64,000 nucleotides of DNA from Litorivivens sp041625575 (GTDB lineage Bacteria; Pseudomonadota; Gammaproteobacteria; Pseudomonadales; Spongiibacteraceae). Below are positions 34,481 to 43,427 of the stretch, in pieces. The DNA lies in the NCBI GenBank assembly GCA_041625575.1, contig JBFJTG010000006.1, positions 1 through 64,000 on the forward strand, in the 5' to 3' direction. Both the position numbers and the translations under genes were made by a program. Every line of letters begins with the position of its first letter. Position 1 is the first letter of the stretch. The notes below the pieces were generated by a model. The model saw only the letters and a program-made list of their open reading frames with translations. It did not search any database and was not told the origin of the DNA.

Positions 34481-35737
34481 GTGAAAATATTTGAACAATG
34501 GGAATCTAATGTCCGGGGTTACTGCCGGGCATTTCCAACGGTATTCAAAACTGCATCGAATGCGAGGCAGGTAGACGAAGACGGAAAGTCCTATATCGAT
34601 TTTTTCGCGGGAGCAGGCGTTCTGAACTTTGGCCACAACAACGAACGCATGAAGCGTGCTTTAATTGACTATATCGAGTCAGACGGAATAACCCACAGTC
34701 TCGATATGTATACCAGCGCCAAACGAGAGTTCATTTCCAAGTTTGCTGACACCGTTTTGCTGCCGCGCGGCATGAATCACAAAATGCAGTTCATGGGGCC
34801 AACAGGAACCAATGCGGTAGAGGCGGCTTTGAAATTGGCGCGTCGTGTCACTGGGCGTCAGCAGGTGGTCGCTTTCAGTCACGGCTTTCATGGAATGACC
34901 TTGGGCTCCTTGGCGTGCACGGCAAATGATTATTTTCGGCAGGCTGCCGGTGTGCCCCTGGATCATGTTTTTCGTATGCCTTTTGAAACTGCACCGGGCG
35001 GTGGTATCGAAAATCTTGTGGAGCATGAAAAAGCACTAGCCGACCCATCCAGTGGTATAACTGCTCCTGCCGCCTACGTGCTTGAAGTTATTCAGGCCGA
35101 GGGCGGCGTCAATCTCGCCAGCAAAAAATGGCTGCATAAAATTCAGCAGATTGCGCATGCGAATGGCGCACTGTTAATCATCGATGAAATCCAGGTTGGT
35201 TGTGGTCGAACCGGTTCCTACTTCAGTTTTGATGGCATGGATCTCGACCCCGACATTATCTGTCTTGCGAAGGGCATCGGTGGTTTCGGAACGCCACTGG
35301 CTATGAATTTAATCAAGCCCCAGCACGATCAGCACTGGTCACCGGGTGAGCACACCGGCACATTCCGTGGCCAGGGGTTTTCATTTGTATCGGGTAAAAT
35401 TGCGCTGGACTATTTTGACGACGATCAGTTAATGGGTGAGGTTGCCAGCAAAGGCAAATCAATGGCCAGATCTTTGCAAGCGCTTGCCGATAAATACGCA
35501 GACAAGGGCTTTAAAGTTCGCGGCAAAGGCATGATGCAGGCGCTGGATGTTGTTGATGGTGTGGCGGCAAAGGCGATGGCTGCAGCCTGCTTTGAGAGTG
35601 GCTTGCTAGTTGGCCCTTGCGGTAGCGGTGGTCGAGTATTGAAACTCATTCCGCCACTCACAATTCCGCAAAGCGATCTGGACGAAGGTTTGGCCATTCT
35701 CAATCGCGTCGTTTGTGATGTGATGGAGGCGGCATGA
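34481..35737 (+). CDS. doeD: Diaminobutyrate-2-oxoglutarate transaminase (EctB/DoeD type)
   Basis: 418 residues of class III PLP aminotransferases. Features: YIDFFAGAGVLNFGHNN, DGITHSLDMYTSAKREFI, FMGPTGTNAVEAALKLARRVTGR, VIQAEGGVNLASKKWL, IIDEIQVGCGRTG, and CLAKGIGGFGTPLAM with the PLP lysine K264. EctB makes diaminobutyrate for ectoine synthesis and DoeD runs the reaction toward aspartate semialdehyde in ectoine breakdown. No ectA or ectC is present and the neighbours are catabolic, so I call it DoeD. The start is GTG with AGGAG upstream. A 181-nt gap separates it from the deacetylase gene, and its end overlaps doeA (ATGA). Confidence 0.85.
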   Translation: MKIFEQWESNVRGYCRAFPTVFKTASNARQVDEDGKSYIDFFAGAGVLNFGHNNERMKRALIDYIESDGITHSLDMYTSAKREFISKFADTVLLPRGMNHKMQFMGPTGTNAVEAALKLARRVTGRQQVVAFSHGFHGMTLGSLACTANDYFRQAAGVPLDHVFRMPFETAPGGGIENLVEHEKALADPSSGITAPAAYVLEVIQAEGGVNLASKKWLHKIQQIAHANGALLIIDEIQVGCGRTGSYFSFDGMDLDPDIICLAKGIGGFGTPLAMNLIKPQHDQHWSPGEHTGTFRGQGFSFVSGKIALDYFDDDQLMGEVASKGKSMARSLQALADKYADKGFKVRGKGMMQALDVVDGVAAKAMAAACFESGLLVGPCGSGGRVLKLIPPLTIPQSDLDEGLAILNRVVCDVMEAA

Positions 35738-36966
35738 GACAGCGCGATGACATGACATTTCCTTTCGAGGAATACGAGCGCAGATTAAATGCCTTGCGAG
35801 AGCGTATGGCAAAGCGCTTGCTTGATGCGGTGGTAATCACCGATCCGGAAAATCTGATGTACCTCACGGATTATCAAACGACGGGTTACTCATTTTTTCA
35901 GGCCCTGGTTGTGCCGCTGACTGACGAGCCCTTTATGATTACGCGCGCGCTGGAAGAGTCCAACGTGCATGCGCGTACCTGGGTGGAGTTATCTCGTCCT
36001 TATCCGGATACCGGTGACGCTATTCAAAGTTTGGTGCAGAGCCTGCGCGAGTTTGGCCTTGCAAATAAATACATTGGTTATGAGCGCAACAGTTATTTTT
36101 TCCCTGCGTATCATCAGGATTATATTCACACGACCTTTACAGACGGTCACCTGCTGGATTGTTTTGGCATTGTTGAGCAGGGGCGCATCTGTAAGTCGCC
36201 GGCAGAAATTGACGTGATGCGCAAAGCTGCACGCGCAACCGAAGCGGGTATGCGGGCAGGCTTTGATGCCTGCCAGCCGGGCGTGACCGAAAACGAAATT
36301 GGTGCCGCCATTAGTGCGGCCATGTTTCGCGCCGGTGGTGAGCCGCCAGCGGTTATGCCCTATGTCACTTCGGGACCGCGGACTATGATTGGTCACGCGA
36401 CCTGGGAGGGGCGAGAAGTTCAGGCTGGCGAACATATCTTTCTTGAGGTCGGTGGCTGTTATCGGCGCTACCACACCGCAATGATGCGCACCGTGATGCT
36501 GGGTGAACTCTCGGATTCTATGCGAAAGGCACAGGATCGAATGAAGCTGGCATTAAGTGAAGTGAAGCAGGCGATGCGACCCGGGCTCACAGTGTCGGAC
36601 GCCGACAATCTTGCCCGCAGTATTATTTCCGATAATGACGTCGGCGCTCGTCTGGTGACACGCTCCGGCTACTCAATCGGGATTGCCTTTCCACCTAGCT
36701 GGGACGAAGGCTATATCGTCAGTTTGAAGCAGGGCGATGCCACCGTGTTGGAAGAAGGCATGACTTTCCATCTGATTCCCTGGATGTGGGGTGTTGACGG
36801 CGATAAGACCTGTGGTATTTCCGATACGGTGATGATTACCGCCGATGGTTGCCAGTCGTTTTTTGATTTCGGGGAGGATTTCGTTTGCAAAGCTAGCGAC
36901 AAGCGCAGTGCACGACCCTTGCCATTGGCGGAATCTACCCGCGAAGCTAACAGTACAGAGGAGTAG
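35734..36966 (+). CDS. doeA: Ectoine hydrolase, M24 creatinase-like (DoeA/EutD type)
   Basis: 410 residues with a creatinase-type N-terminal domain (VITDPENLMYLTDYQTTGYSFF) and a pita-bread M24 domain (PYVTSGPRTMIGHATWEGREV, IFLEVGGCYRRYHTAMMRTVML, SIGIAFPPSWDEGYIVSLKQGD). Metal-dependent M24 peptidases have Asp residues where this protein has EVGGCYRRYH, so it looks metal-independent like creatinase, as known for ectoine hydrolases. The expected reaction opens the ectoine ring to N-acetyl-diaminobutyrate. The ATG overlaps the transaminase stop by 4 nt after GGAGG; a second ATG lies six codons in. doeC starts 3 nt after its stop. Confidence 0.85.
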   Translation: MRQRDDMTFPFEEYERRLNALRERMAKRLLDAVVITDPENLMYLTDYQTTGYSFFQALVVPLTDEPFMITRALEESNVHARTWVELSRPYPDTGDAIQSLVQSLREFGLANKYIGYERNSYFFPAYHQDYIHTTFTDGHLLDCFGIVEQGRICKSPAEIDVMRKAARATEAGMRAGFDACQPGVTENEIGAAISAAMFRAGGEPPAVMPYVTSGPRTMIGHATWEGREVQAGEHIFLEVGGCYRRYHTAMMRTVMLGELSDSMRKAQDRMKLALSEVKQAMRPGLTVSDADNLARSIISDNDVGARLVTRSGYSIGIAFPPSWDEGYIVSLKQGDATVLEEGMTFHLIPWMWGVDGDKTCGISDTVMITADGCQSFFDFGEDFVCKASDKRSARPLPLAESTREANSTEE

Positions 36967-36969
36967 TTG

Positions 36970-38340
36970 ATGTTAACTGTGACCAATCCCGCTACGGGAA
37001 AAGTCGTGCGTGAAGTAGCCGCGGGCGATGCCGATACCATACGAAGTGTCATTGAGCGATCGCAAGCCGCTTATACCCAATGGAAAGACTTTAGCTTTGA
37101 CGAGCGAGCGTCTGTGTTGCGAAAGGTTGCCGTGATGTTGCGCGAGGACGTGGAGGCGCTCGCGCCCTTGATGACACAAGAGATGGGCAAGCCCATCAAG
37201 GAAGCCCGCGCCGAGGTTATTAAAGCGGCATGGTGCGCCGAGCACTATGCCGAACATGCGCAGGCCTATCTGGCAAGCGAAGTGATTCAATCCGATGCCA
37301 GCCACAGCTATGTTCGTTACCTGCCACTGGGGCCGGTGTTGGGGATTTTGCCCTGGAACGCACCGTTCTGGTTGGCGTTCCGCTTTTGCGCACCCGCGCT
37401 GATGGCAGGTAATACCTGTGTAATGAAGCACGATCAGCATGTTCCTGCCTGTGCAGAAGCGATTGCCGCCGTTTTTGATAGGGCCGGTGCTCCGGCCGAT
37501 ATTATGCTAAACCTGATAGTGAAAAATCCCGAGGTTGAGCTGGCCATCCGCAATTCAGGGATTCGTGCGGTGTCCTTTACCGGCTCGGATAAGGCCGGCG
37601 CGATTGTGGCATCTATCGCTGCCTCAGAGATAAAGCCGGCGGTGCTGGAGCTGGGCGGATCCGACCCGGCCATCGTGCTTGCCGACGCAGATCTTGAAGC
37701 AGCGGCGGATGCGATAAGTTTGTCGCGAACCATCAATGCGGGGCAATCCTGTATTGCCGCCAAGCGCATTATTGTGGAGGAGTCGGTCTACGAGCAGATG
37801 CTTGGCTTGTTAGAGCAGCGCCTAGCTCTGCTGAAAGTCGGGGATCCGGCTGCTGAGTCGACGGATATCGGCCCCATCGCTCGCTCGGATCTGCGGGACA
37901 ATTTGCACCGGCAGGTGCAGGAGAGCATAGCGGCCGGTGCGCGCTGTCTGCTGGGTGGCGAAATGCCACAAGGCCCGGGCTACTTTTACCCGGTAACCCT
38001 GCTTGCCGATGTTAAGCCCGCGATGACGGCGGCTCGTGAGGAGACATTCGGGCCGGTGGCGGTGGTCATGAAAGCCGCTTCGGAGAGCGACGCGCTGGCC
38101 ATTGCAAACGACACTGACTACGGGCTGGCAGCAAGCGTATGGAGCACCGTCAAGCGCGGTGAGGCACTGTCCCGAAAACTGGAAGCCGGGCAGGTTGTGG
38201 TGAATGGGGTCGTTAAAACCGACCCGCGTTTACCCAGTGGTGGCATCAAGCGATCGGGTTATGGCAGGGAGCTCGGTCCACACGGCATTCACGCCTTTGT
38301 AAATGCCCAGCAAGTCTGGGTTGGGCCAAAGCAGGACTGA
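36970..38340 (+). CDS. doeC: Aldehyde dehydrogenase, likely aspartate-semialdehyde dehydrogenase DoeC
   Basis: 456 residues of the NAD(P)-dependent aldehyde dehydrogenase superfamily, closest in look to succinate-semialdehyde dehydrogenases. It shows PWNAPFWLAFRFCAPALMAGN, SFTGSDKAG, catalytic Glu227 in LELGGSDPAIV and catalytic Cys261 in NAGQSCIAAKRI, the usual 34 residues apart, and ETFGPVAVV near the end. In the ectoine route it would oxidise aspartate semialdehyde to aspartate, but sequence alone cannot exclude succinate semialdehyde. The ATG follows GAGGAG by 6 nt and lies 3 nt after the doeA stop. It is the last gene of the cassette. Confidence 0.82.
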   Translation: MLTVTNPATGKVVREVAAGDADTIRSVIERSQAAYTQWKDFSFDERASVLRKVAVMLREDVEALAPLMTQEMGKPIKEARAEVIKAAWCAEHYAEHAQAYLASEVIQSDASHSYVRYLPLGPVLGILPWNAPFWLAFRFCAPALMAGNTCVMKHDQHVPACAEAIAAVFDRAGAPADIMLNLIVKNPEVELAIRNSGIRAVSFTGSDKAGAIVASIAASEIKPAVLELGGSDPAIVLADADLEAAADAISLSRTINAGQSCIAAKRIIVEESVYEQMLGLLEQRLALLKVGDPAAESTDIGPIARSDLRDNLHRQVQESIAAGARCLLGGEMPQGPGYFYPVTLLADVKPAMTAAREETFGPVAVVMKAASESDALAIANDTDYGLAASVWSTVKRGEALSRKLEAGQVVVNGVVKTDPRLPSGGIKRSGYGRELGPHGIHAFVNAQQVWVGPKQD

Positions 38341-38383
38341 GCTCGCAGGCAAGCTTAGTTGAGGTGTGCAGTGCTGGTATTCC

Positions 38384-38412
38384 TTGACGCTCCGGGGGCA
38401 CAAGCCTATAAT
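38384..38412 (+). promoter_or_regulatory. Consensus sigma-70 promoter of the rimP-nusA-infB operon
   Basis: TTGACG (38384-38389), a 17-nt spacer, and a perfect TATAAT (38407-38412). Transcription should start near 38419, about 200 nt before rimP. It is the strongest vegetative promoter I can see in the window. Confidence 0.85.
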
Positions 38413-38418
38413 CCTGCC

Positions 38419-38622
38419 TCTTGTGAAGTGGCGCTGGCGGCTTTCGGGTTAGCTTGAGTCCACAAATTACGGTTGTTTGCATTGTGTTGTCGCCGTAAGG
38501 ACGTAAAAAGCCCCTCTTTAGGGACTTTTTAGTACTTGGTATTTGTAGCTGGTAATTGAGGCTGCGAGACAGAAGTTTCAGTACGTGGGCCTAGTGCCCA
38601 TTTTTTATTGGTGGGTCGGAAA
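38419..38622 (+). ncRNA. Structured 5' leader of rimP-nusA, possible attenuator RNA
   Basis: The untranslated leader holds the inverted repeats TTGTG / CACAA (38421-38425, 38461-38465) and TTACGG / CCGTAA, then a terminator-like hairpin AAAAAG-C-CCC / GGG-A-CTTTTT (38505-38530). A second hairpin GTGGGC-CTAGT-GCCCAT with T6 (38585-38606) ends 16 nt before the chosen rimP start. In E. coli a tRNA gene (metY) occupies the same place and NusA represses its own operon; no tRNA is present here. Whether this is a free small RNA or an attenuator is not known. Confidence 0.5.
38505..38530 (+). terminator. Terminator-like hairpin in the rimP leader
   Basis: Stem AAAAAG-C-CCC / GGG-A-CTTTTT with a C/A mismatch and a 6-nt loop, ending in five T. 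It lies about 85 nt after the predicted transcription start and well before any gene, so readthrough must occur for nusA and infB to be expressed. Confidence 0.6.
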
Positions 38623-39081
38623 TTGTCGGGCAAGTCCGCGCAGTTACAAGAATTACTCGAACCTTCAGTGGTCTCACTGGGGTATCGCCTGTGGGGCGTT
38701 GACTATATCGCACAAGGGCGTTCGGCATTACTGCGGGTTTATATCGAACACGACGACGGCATTACCGTTGATGACTGCGCCAAGGTCAGTCATCAGGTCA
38801 GTGGTGTGCTGGATGTCGAAGATCCTATCGCCAGTGAATACCGGCTGGAAGTTTCTTCGCCAGGTATGGACCGCCCCCTGTTTACGCTGGATCAGTTTGC
38901 GCAAGCTGCGGGTGAGTTAGTCAAGCTGAAACTTCGCATGAATTATGAAGGGCGCCGCAATTTCAAGGGGCGTCTGGTCGGTTTGGAAAATGAGGACGTG
39001 GTAGTGCTGGTTGACGACCACGAATATCTTTTTCCACTGATCGACATTGAAAAGGCAAATGTTGTACCGAGTTTTGAGTAG
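38623..39081 (+). CDS. rimP: Ribosome maturation factor RimP
   Basis: 152 residues from TTG 38623: QLQELLEPSVVSLGYRLWGVDYIAQGRSALLRVYIEHDDGITVDDCAKVSHQVSGVLDVEDPI, then YRLEVSSPGMDRPLF and VVVLVDDHEYLFPLIDIEKANVVP. RimP is needed for late 30S assembly. I prefer this TTG because MSGKSAQLQ matches the Pseudomonas N-terminus and gives its length, and GGTGG lies about 9 nt upstream. The frame is open from TTG 38608, inside the leader hairpin region. nusA follows after 57 nt. Confidence 0.93.
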   Translation: MSGKSAQLQELLEPSVVSLGYRLWGVDYIAQGRSALLRVYIEHDDGITVDDCAKVSHQVSGVLDVEDPIASEYRLEVSSPGMDRPLFTLDQFAQAAGELVKLKLRMNYEGRRNFKGRLVGLENEDVVVLVDDHEYLFPLIDIEKANVVPSFE

Positions 39082-39138
39082 TCAAAACCGGCTCTGGTCA
39101 ATAGCCGGTATGTCACCGGACAGTAGACGAGGCATAGG

Positions 39139-40644
39139 ATGAGCAAAGAAATATTATTGGTAGCCGAAGCAGTCTCAAATGAGAAGGGCGTATCGCGCGA
39201 GATCATTTTTGAGGCTATAGAGCAAGCGCTGGCAACGGCCGCTAAAAAACGCTTTGATGAAGAATCCGACGTCTACGTCGTGATTGACCGGGTGACCGGC
39301 GATTACGAAACGTTCCGTCGTTGGGATGTTGTTGCCGACGACGAAATGGCGCTTCTCGGAACACAGTTTACCCTTGAAGAAGCCCATGAGAAGGACCCCA
39401 ATCTCAAAGCGGGTGATTCTTTCGAAGAGCAGATTGAAAATGTTGGTTTTGGCCGAATCGCCGCCCAGACCGCAAAGCAGGTCATCGTACAGAAGGTGCG
39501 GGAAGCCGAGCGTGCGCAGGTGGTTGAGCAGTACGAAAAACGCATCGGCGAGCTGATCAACGGCACCGTCAAGAAGGTGACCCGCGACAATATCATCGTC
39601 GACCTCGGCAATAATGCAGAGGGCCTGATGCCTCGCGAAGAGTTGGTGGGTCGCGAAGTTTTCCGTATTAACGATCGTGTTCGCGCCATTCTCCTGGAAG
39701 TGCGTGCGGACGTGCGAGGGCCTCAGCTGCTGTTGAGCCGCGCTTGCCCCGAAATGCTTATCGAGCTCTTCAAAATCGAAGTGCCTGAAATTGCCGAGCA
39801 GGTTATCGAGATCCGTGCGGCTGCGCGCGATCCCGGTTCGCGAGCAAAAATTGCCGTTAAAACTAACGATGGCCGTATTGACCCCGTTGGCGCTTGTGTG
39901 GGTATGCGTGGTGCACGCGTACAGGCCGTATCCGGTGAGCTCAGTAATGAGCGTGTAGATATTGTGTTGTGGGATGACAATCCCGCGCAGCTGGTTATTA
40001 ACGCGATGTCGCCCGCTGAAGTGGAATCGATTGTTGTTGATGAAGATGCCAAGACCATGGATATCGGCGTCAATGAAGATAATTTGGCTCAGGCGATCGG
40101 TCGCGCAGGACAGAACGTTCGTCTGGCGAGCCAATTAACGGGCTGGGAAATCAACGTCATGAGCGTTGAAGATATGGCTGAAAAGCACGAAGCGGAATCC
40201 GGTCAGGTTATTGAAATGTTTATGAAGGCACTGGATATCGATGAAGATGTCGCCGGTGTATTGGTAGAGGAAGGGTTTACCACTCTGGAAGAGGTGGCCT
40301 ACGTGCCGCTAGAGGAGATGCTGGGCATCGATGGTTTTGACGAAGAAATTGCCGAGGAATTACGTGCGCGCGCGAAAGATGCCCTGTTGACACAGGCCAT
40401 CGCCAGCGAAGAGCAGCTTGATACGGCAGAACCGGCAGAAGATTTGCTGGCCATGGACGGAATGGATCGCCACTTGGCTTTCCTGATGGCTAAACAAGGC
40501 ATCATCACCATGGAAGACTTGGCTGAACAAGCCATAGAAGATTTATTGGATATCGAGGGTATGGACAGCGAGAAAGCTGGCCAACTGATCATGACAGCGC
40601 GAGCGCCATGGTTTGCGGACGAAGAGTCCGGGGACGCTCAATAG
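39139..40644 (+). CDS. nusA: Transcription termination/antitermination factor NusA
   Basis: 501 residues (E. coli 495). An N-terminal RNA polymerase-binding domain (ILLVAEAVSNEKGVSREIIFEAIEQALATAAKK) is followed by the S1 domain (INGTVKKVTRDNIIVDLGNNAEGLMPREEL). Two KH domains include VGMRGARVQAV and AIGRAGQNVRLASQLTG, and there are two acidic C-terminal AR2-type repeats (LLVEEGFTTLEEVAY type and MAKQGIITMEDLAEQ). NusA modulates pausing and termination and in E. coli represses its own operon, which may be relevant to the terminator-like hairpins before rimP. Confidence 0.97.
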   Translation: MSKEILLVAEAVSNEKGVSREIIFEAIEQALATAAKKRFDEESDVYVVIDRVTGDYETFRRWDVVADDEMALLGTQFTLEEAHEKDPNLKAGDSFEEQIENVGFGRIAAQTAKQVIVQKVREAERAQVVEQYEKRIGELINGTVKKVTRDNIIVDLGNNAEGLMPREELVGREVFRINDRVRAILLEVRADVRGPQLLLSRACPEMLIELFKIEVPEIAEQVIEIRAAARDPGSRAKIAVKTNDGRIDPVGACVGMRGARVQAVSGELSNERVDIVLWDDNPAQLVINAMSPAEVESIVVDEDAKTMDIGVNEDNLAQAIGRAGQNVRLASQLTGWEINVMSVEDMAEKHEAESGQVIEMFMKALDIDEDVAGVLVEEGFTTLEEVAYVPLEEMLGIDGFDEEIAEELRARAKDALLTQAIASEEQLDTAEPAEDLLAMDGMDRHLAFLMAKQGIITMEDLAEQAIEDLLDIEGMDSEKAGQLIMTARAPWFADEESGDAQ

Positions 40645-40698
40645 AACGCGTTACTAAAACGCATTGGTCGCTGTCGGACGAGGTAAGGAGAATAACGA

Positions 40699-43395
40699 AT
40701 GGCTGAAGTAACGGTAAGCCAGCTAGCAGACGTAGTGGGAACGCCCGTGGATCGTCTGCTAAAACAGATGAAAGAAGCCGGCTTGAAACATCAGGCAGCT
40801 GAAGAGGCTGTGTCAGATGACGATAAGCAGGTGTTGCTGGCTTTTCTTAAAAACAGTCATGGCGAATCTGCAGAGGCGCCGGCGAAGATTACGCTAAAGC
40901 GAAAAACGCTGAGCACGCTGAAAACGGGTTCGGGGTCGGGCAAGAAAACGGTTAGCGTTGAGGTGCGTAAAAAGCGTACTTATGTGAAACGTGAACCTGC
41001 AGAAATTGCCCAGGAAGAAGCAGACGCAGCGGCGGCAGCGAAAGCAGATGCTGATAAGAAGGCAGCTGCGGAGGCTGCGGCCAAGGCGGCGGCTGAAAAA
41101 GCGGCTGCAGATGAAGCGGCCGCTCAAGTGGAGAAAGCTGCAGCGCCTGTGGCGGAAAAGCCGGTTGAGCCTGTTGAGAAACCGGTGGAGCCAGCACCTG
41201 CTCCGGCAAAACGTAAGCCGGTAGAAAAGGTTGAGCTGGACCCTGAAGTGCTGCGTCAGCGCGCGGCTCAACGTCGTATGGACGAAGAAGCTGCTGATCT
41301 TGCCAAGCGGGAAGCGATGCTTGCCAAGCGCGAGGAAGATGAACGCATCGCGGCACAGCAGGTTGAAGAAGCGAAAAAGGCATCTGCGACGCCACACAAA
41401 GATAAAGATGCGGTTGACAAGAACAAGCCCAAGAAAGTCATTCGAACCAAAGAGGGTGATGACGACAAACCGCGCGGTAAACGCACAAAAGCAGCGCCGA
41501 AGGGGCGTGGTCGCGTTTCAGTTAACGCTGACTTCGAAGAAGATGATGGCAGTCATCGTCGCGGTAAAAAGAAAACCCTGAAATTGCCTGACGATCACAA
41601 GCGTCATGCCTTCCAGGCTCCAACGGAGAAAGCTGTGAAGGAAGTCGCAATACCTGAAACCATATCAGTTGGTGAGCTTGCCCAGCGCATGAGCGTGAAG
41701 GCGGGTGAAGTTATCAAAGAGCTTATGAAACTTGGCGTGATGGCCACGATTAACCAGGCGCTGGATCAGGAAACCGCGCAACTGGTTGTCGAGGAAATGG
41801 GCCACGTAGCGAAAGCGGTCTCTGACGATGCTGTGGAAGAAGCGTTGGAAGAAACACTGATGTCCCATGGTGAAGGCACTCCCGTGCCGCGTGCGCCCGT
41901 CGTTACTGTTATGGGTCATGTTGACCACGGTAAGACTTCGCTGCTCGATTACATTCGTAAGACCAAGGTTGCCAGTGGCGAAGCTGGTGGCATTACCCAG
42001 CATATTGGTGCCTACCACGTCGAAACCGGTCGCGGCATGATTACCTTTCTGGACACCCCCGGACACGCGGCATTTACGGCCATGCGTGCACGCGGCGCCA
42101 AGAGCACGGATATCGTAATACTCGTTGTTGCGGCTGACGATGGCGTTATGCCGCAAACCGAAGAAGCGATATTGCACGCCAAAGCTGCAGGCGTGCCGAT
42201 AGTGGTTGCGGTCAATAAAATGGACAAGGAAGGCGCTGACCCCGATCGCGTCAAAAATGAGCTGTCAGCCAAGGAAGTTATCTCCGAAGAGTGGGGGGGC
42301 GATACGCAGTTTGTGCACGTTTCTGCACATACAGGTGAAGGTATTGATGCCCTGCTCGACGCCATATTGCTGCAGTCCGAATTACTCGAATTGAAATCGC
42401 CTGTCGATGTACCGGGTCAGGGTTTGGTTATTGAGTCGCGTCTTGACAAGGGTCGAGGGTCAATTGCCTCTGTTCTGGTTCAAAGCGGCACGCTGCGCAA
42501 GGGCGATATTGTGTTGGCCGGCCAGTATTACGGCCGAGTACGCGCGATGATTGACGAAAATGGTAGGCAAGTTGATACCGCCGGCCCGTCTATTCCGGTT
42601 GAGATTCTCGGTCTTGACGGCACCCCCGATGCTGGTGACAGCTTCGTGGTGGTCGAGAACGAAAAGCGTGCACGCGATGTTGCCGATTTCCGCGCACACA
42701 AGGACCGCGATCAAAAGATCAAGCGTCAGCATGCTGCCAAGCTGGACAACATGTTTGACCGCATGACGGAAGCTCAGGGTCGTCAGTCGCTGAACATCGT
42801 TCTTAAAACTGACGTGCGCGGATCTCTGGAAGCACTGCAGGCGTCGCTCGCCGATGCAGGTAATGACGAGGTTTCGGTTAATGTGGTTGCCGGCGGTGTT
42901 GGCGGTATTACAGAAACGGATATCAATCTGGCCATCACTTCCGGTGCGGTCATGTTTGGTTTTAACGTCCGCGCAGATGTTGCTGCTCGCAGGCTCGCTG
43001 AAAACGAAGGCGTTGATCTGCGCTATTACAGCGTTATCTACGATCTGATTGACGATGTGAAGCAGGCTCTGACCGGGATGTTGTCGCCGGAGATGCGCGA
43101 AGAGATTGTTGGTGTTGCGCAAGTGCGGGATGTCTTCAAATCACCGAAACTGGGTGCAATTGCCGGTTGTATGGTTATTGAAGGTACAGTGTTCCGTAAT
43201 AACCCGATTCGTGTGCTGCGCGATAACGTCGTCATTTATGAAGGTGAGCTCGAATCATTGCGTCGTTTCAAAGATGACGTTGCAGAAGTTCGCAACGGTT
43301 TCGAATGTGGTATTGGCGTTAAAAACTATAACGATGTGCGCGCAGGCGACCAGATAGAGGTCTATCAGGTCAGAGAAGTTGCTCGTAGTCTATAA
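40699..43395 (+). CDS. infB: Translation initiation factor IF-2
   Basis: 898 residues (E. coli 890). An N-terminal IF2_N domain (VTVSQLADVVGTPVDRLLKQM) is followed by a long low-complexity Ala/Glu/Lys linker (about 90-300) and a second IF2_N copy (ISVGELAQRMSVKAGEVIKELMKLG). The GTPase domain has G1 GHVDHGKTS (406-414), DTPGHAAF and NKMDKEGAD, and domains II-IV bind fMet-tRNA. IF-2 delivers initiator tRNA to the 30S subunit. E. coli has internal starts making shorter forms; I did not find a compelling one here. AAGGAG precedes the ATG. Confidence 0.98.
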   Translation: MAEVTVSQLADVVGTPVDRLLKQMKEAGLKHQAAEEAVSDDDKQVLLAFLKNSHGESAEAPAKITLKRKTLSTLKTGSGSGKKTVSVEVRKKRTYVKREPAEIAQEEADAAAAAKADADKKAAAEAAAKAAAEKAAADEAAAQVEKAAAPVAEKPVEPVEKPVEPAPAPAKRKPVEKVELDPEVLRQRAAQRRMDEEAADLAKREAMLAKREEDERIAAQQVEEAKKASATPHKDKDAVDKNKPKKVIRTKEGDDDKPRGKRTKAAPKGRGRVSVNADFEEDDGSHRRGKKKTLKLPDDHKRHAFQAPTEKAVKEVAIPETISVGELAQRMSVKAGEVIKELMKLGVMATINQALDQETAQLVVEEMGHVAKAVSDDAVEEALEETLMSHGEGTPVPRAPVVTVMGHVDHGKTSLLDYIRKTKVASGEAGGITQHIGAYHVETGRGMITFLDTPGHAAFTAMRARGAKSTDIVILVVAADDGVMPQTEEAILHAKAAGVPIVVAVNKMDKEGADPDRVKNELSAKEVISEEWGGDTQFVHVSAHTGEGIDALLDAILLQSELLELKSPVDVPGQGLVIESRLDKGRGSIASVLVQSGTLRKGDIVLAGQYYGRVRAMIDENGRQVDTAGPSIPVEILGLDGTPDAGDSFVVVENEKRARDVADFRAHKDRDQKIKRQHAAKLDNMFDRMTEAQGRQSLNIVLKTDVRGSLEALQASLADAGNDEVSVNVVAGGVGGITETDINLAITSGAVMFGFNVRADVAARRLAENEGVDLRYYSVIYDLIDDVKQALTGMLSPEMREEIVGVAQVRDVFKSPKLGAIAGCMVIEGTVFRNNPIRVLRDNVVIYEGELESLRRFKDDVAEVRNGFECGIGVKNYNDVRAGDQIEVYQVREVARSL

Positions 43396-43427
43396 TTGGT
43401 ACAGGCTGTGATTGAGAAGGTGGTGGA

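Noticed and set aside
38413..38600. A tRNA gene upstream of rimP, as in E. coli and Pseudomonas
   Set aside because: No acceptor stem, T-loop motif or CCA end is present in this segment.
32752..38622. tRNA-Leu as an integration site with a direct repeat at the far end of the ectoine islet
   Set aside because: No copy of the tRNA 3' end was found before rimP and no integrase gene is present, so a site-specific island cannot be supported.
39175..40134. 319-codon minus-strand frame opposite nusA
   Set aside because: Antisense shadow of nusA without domain features or a ribosome site.
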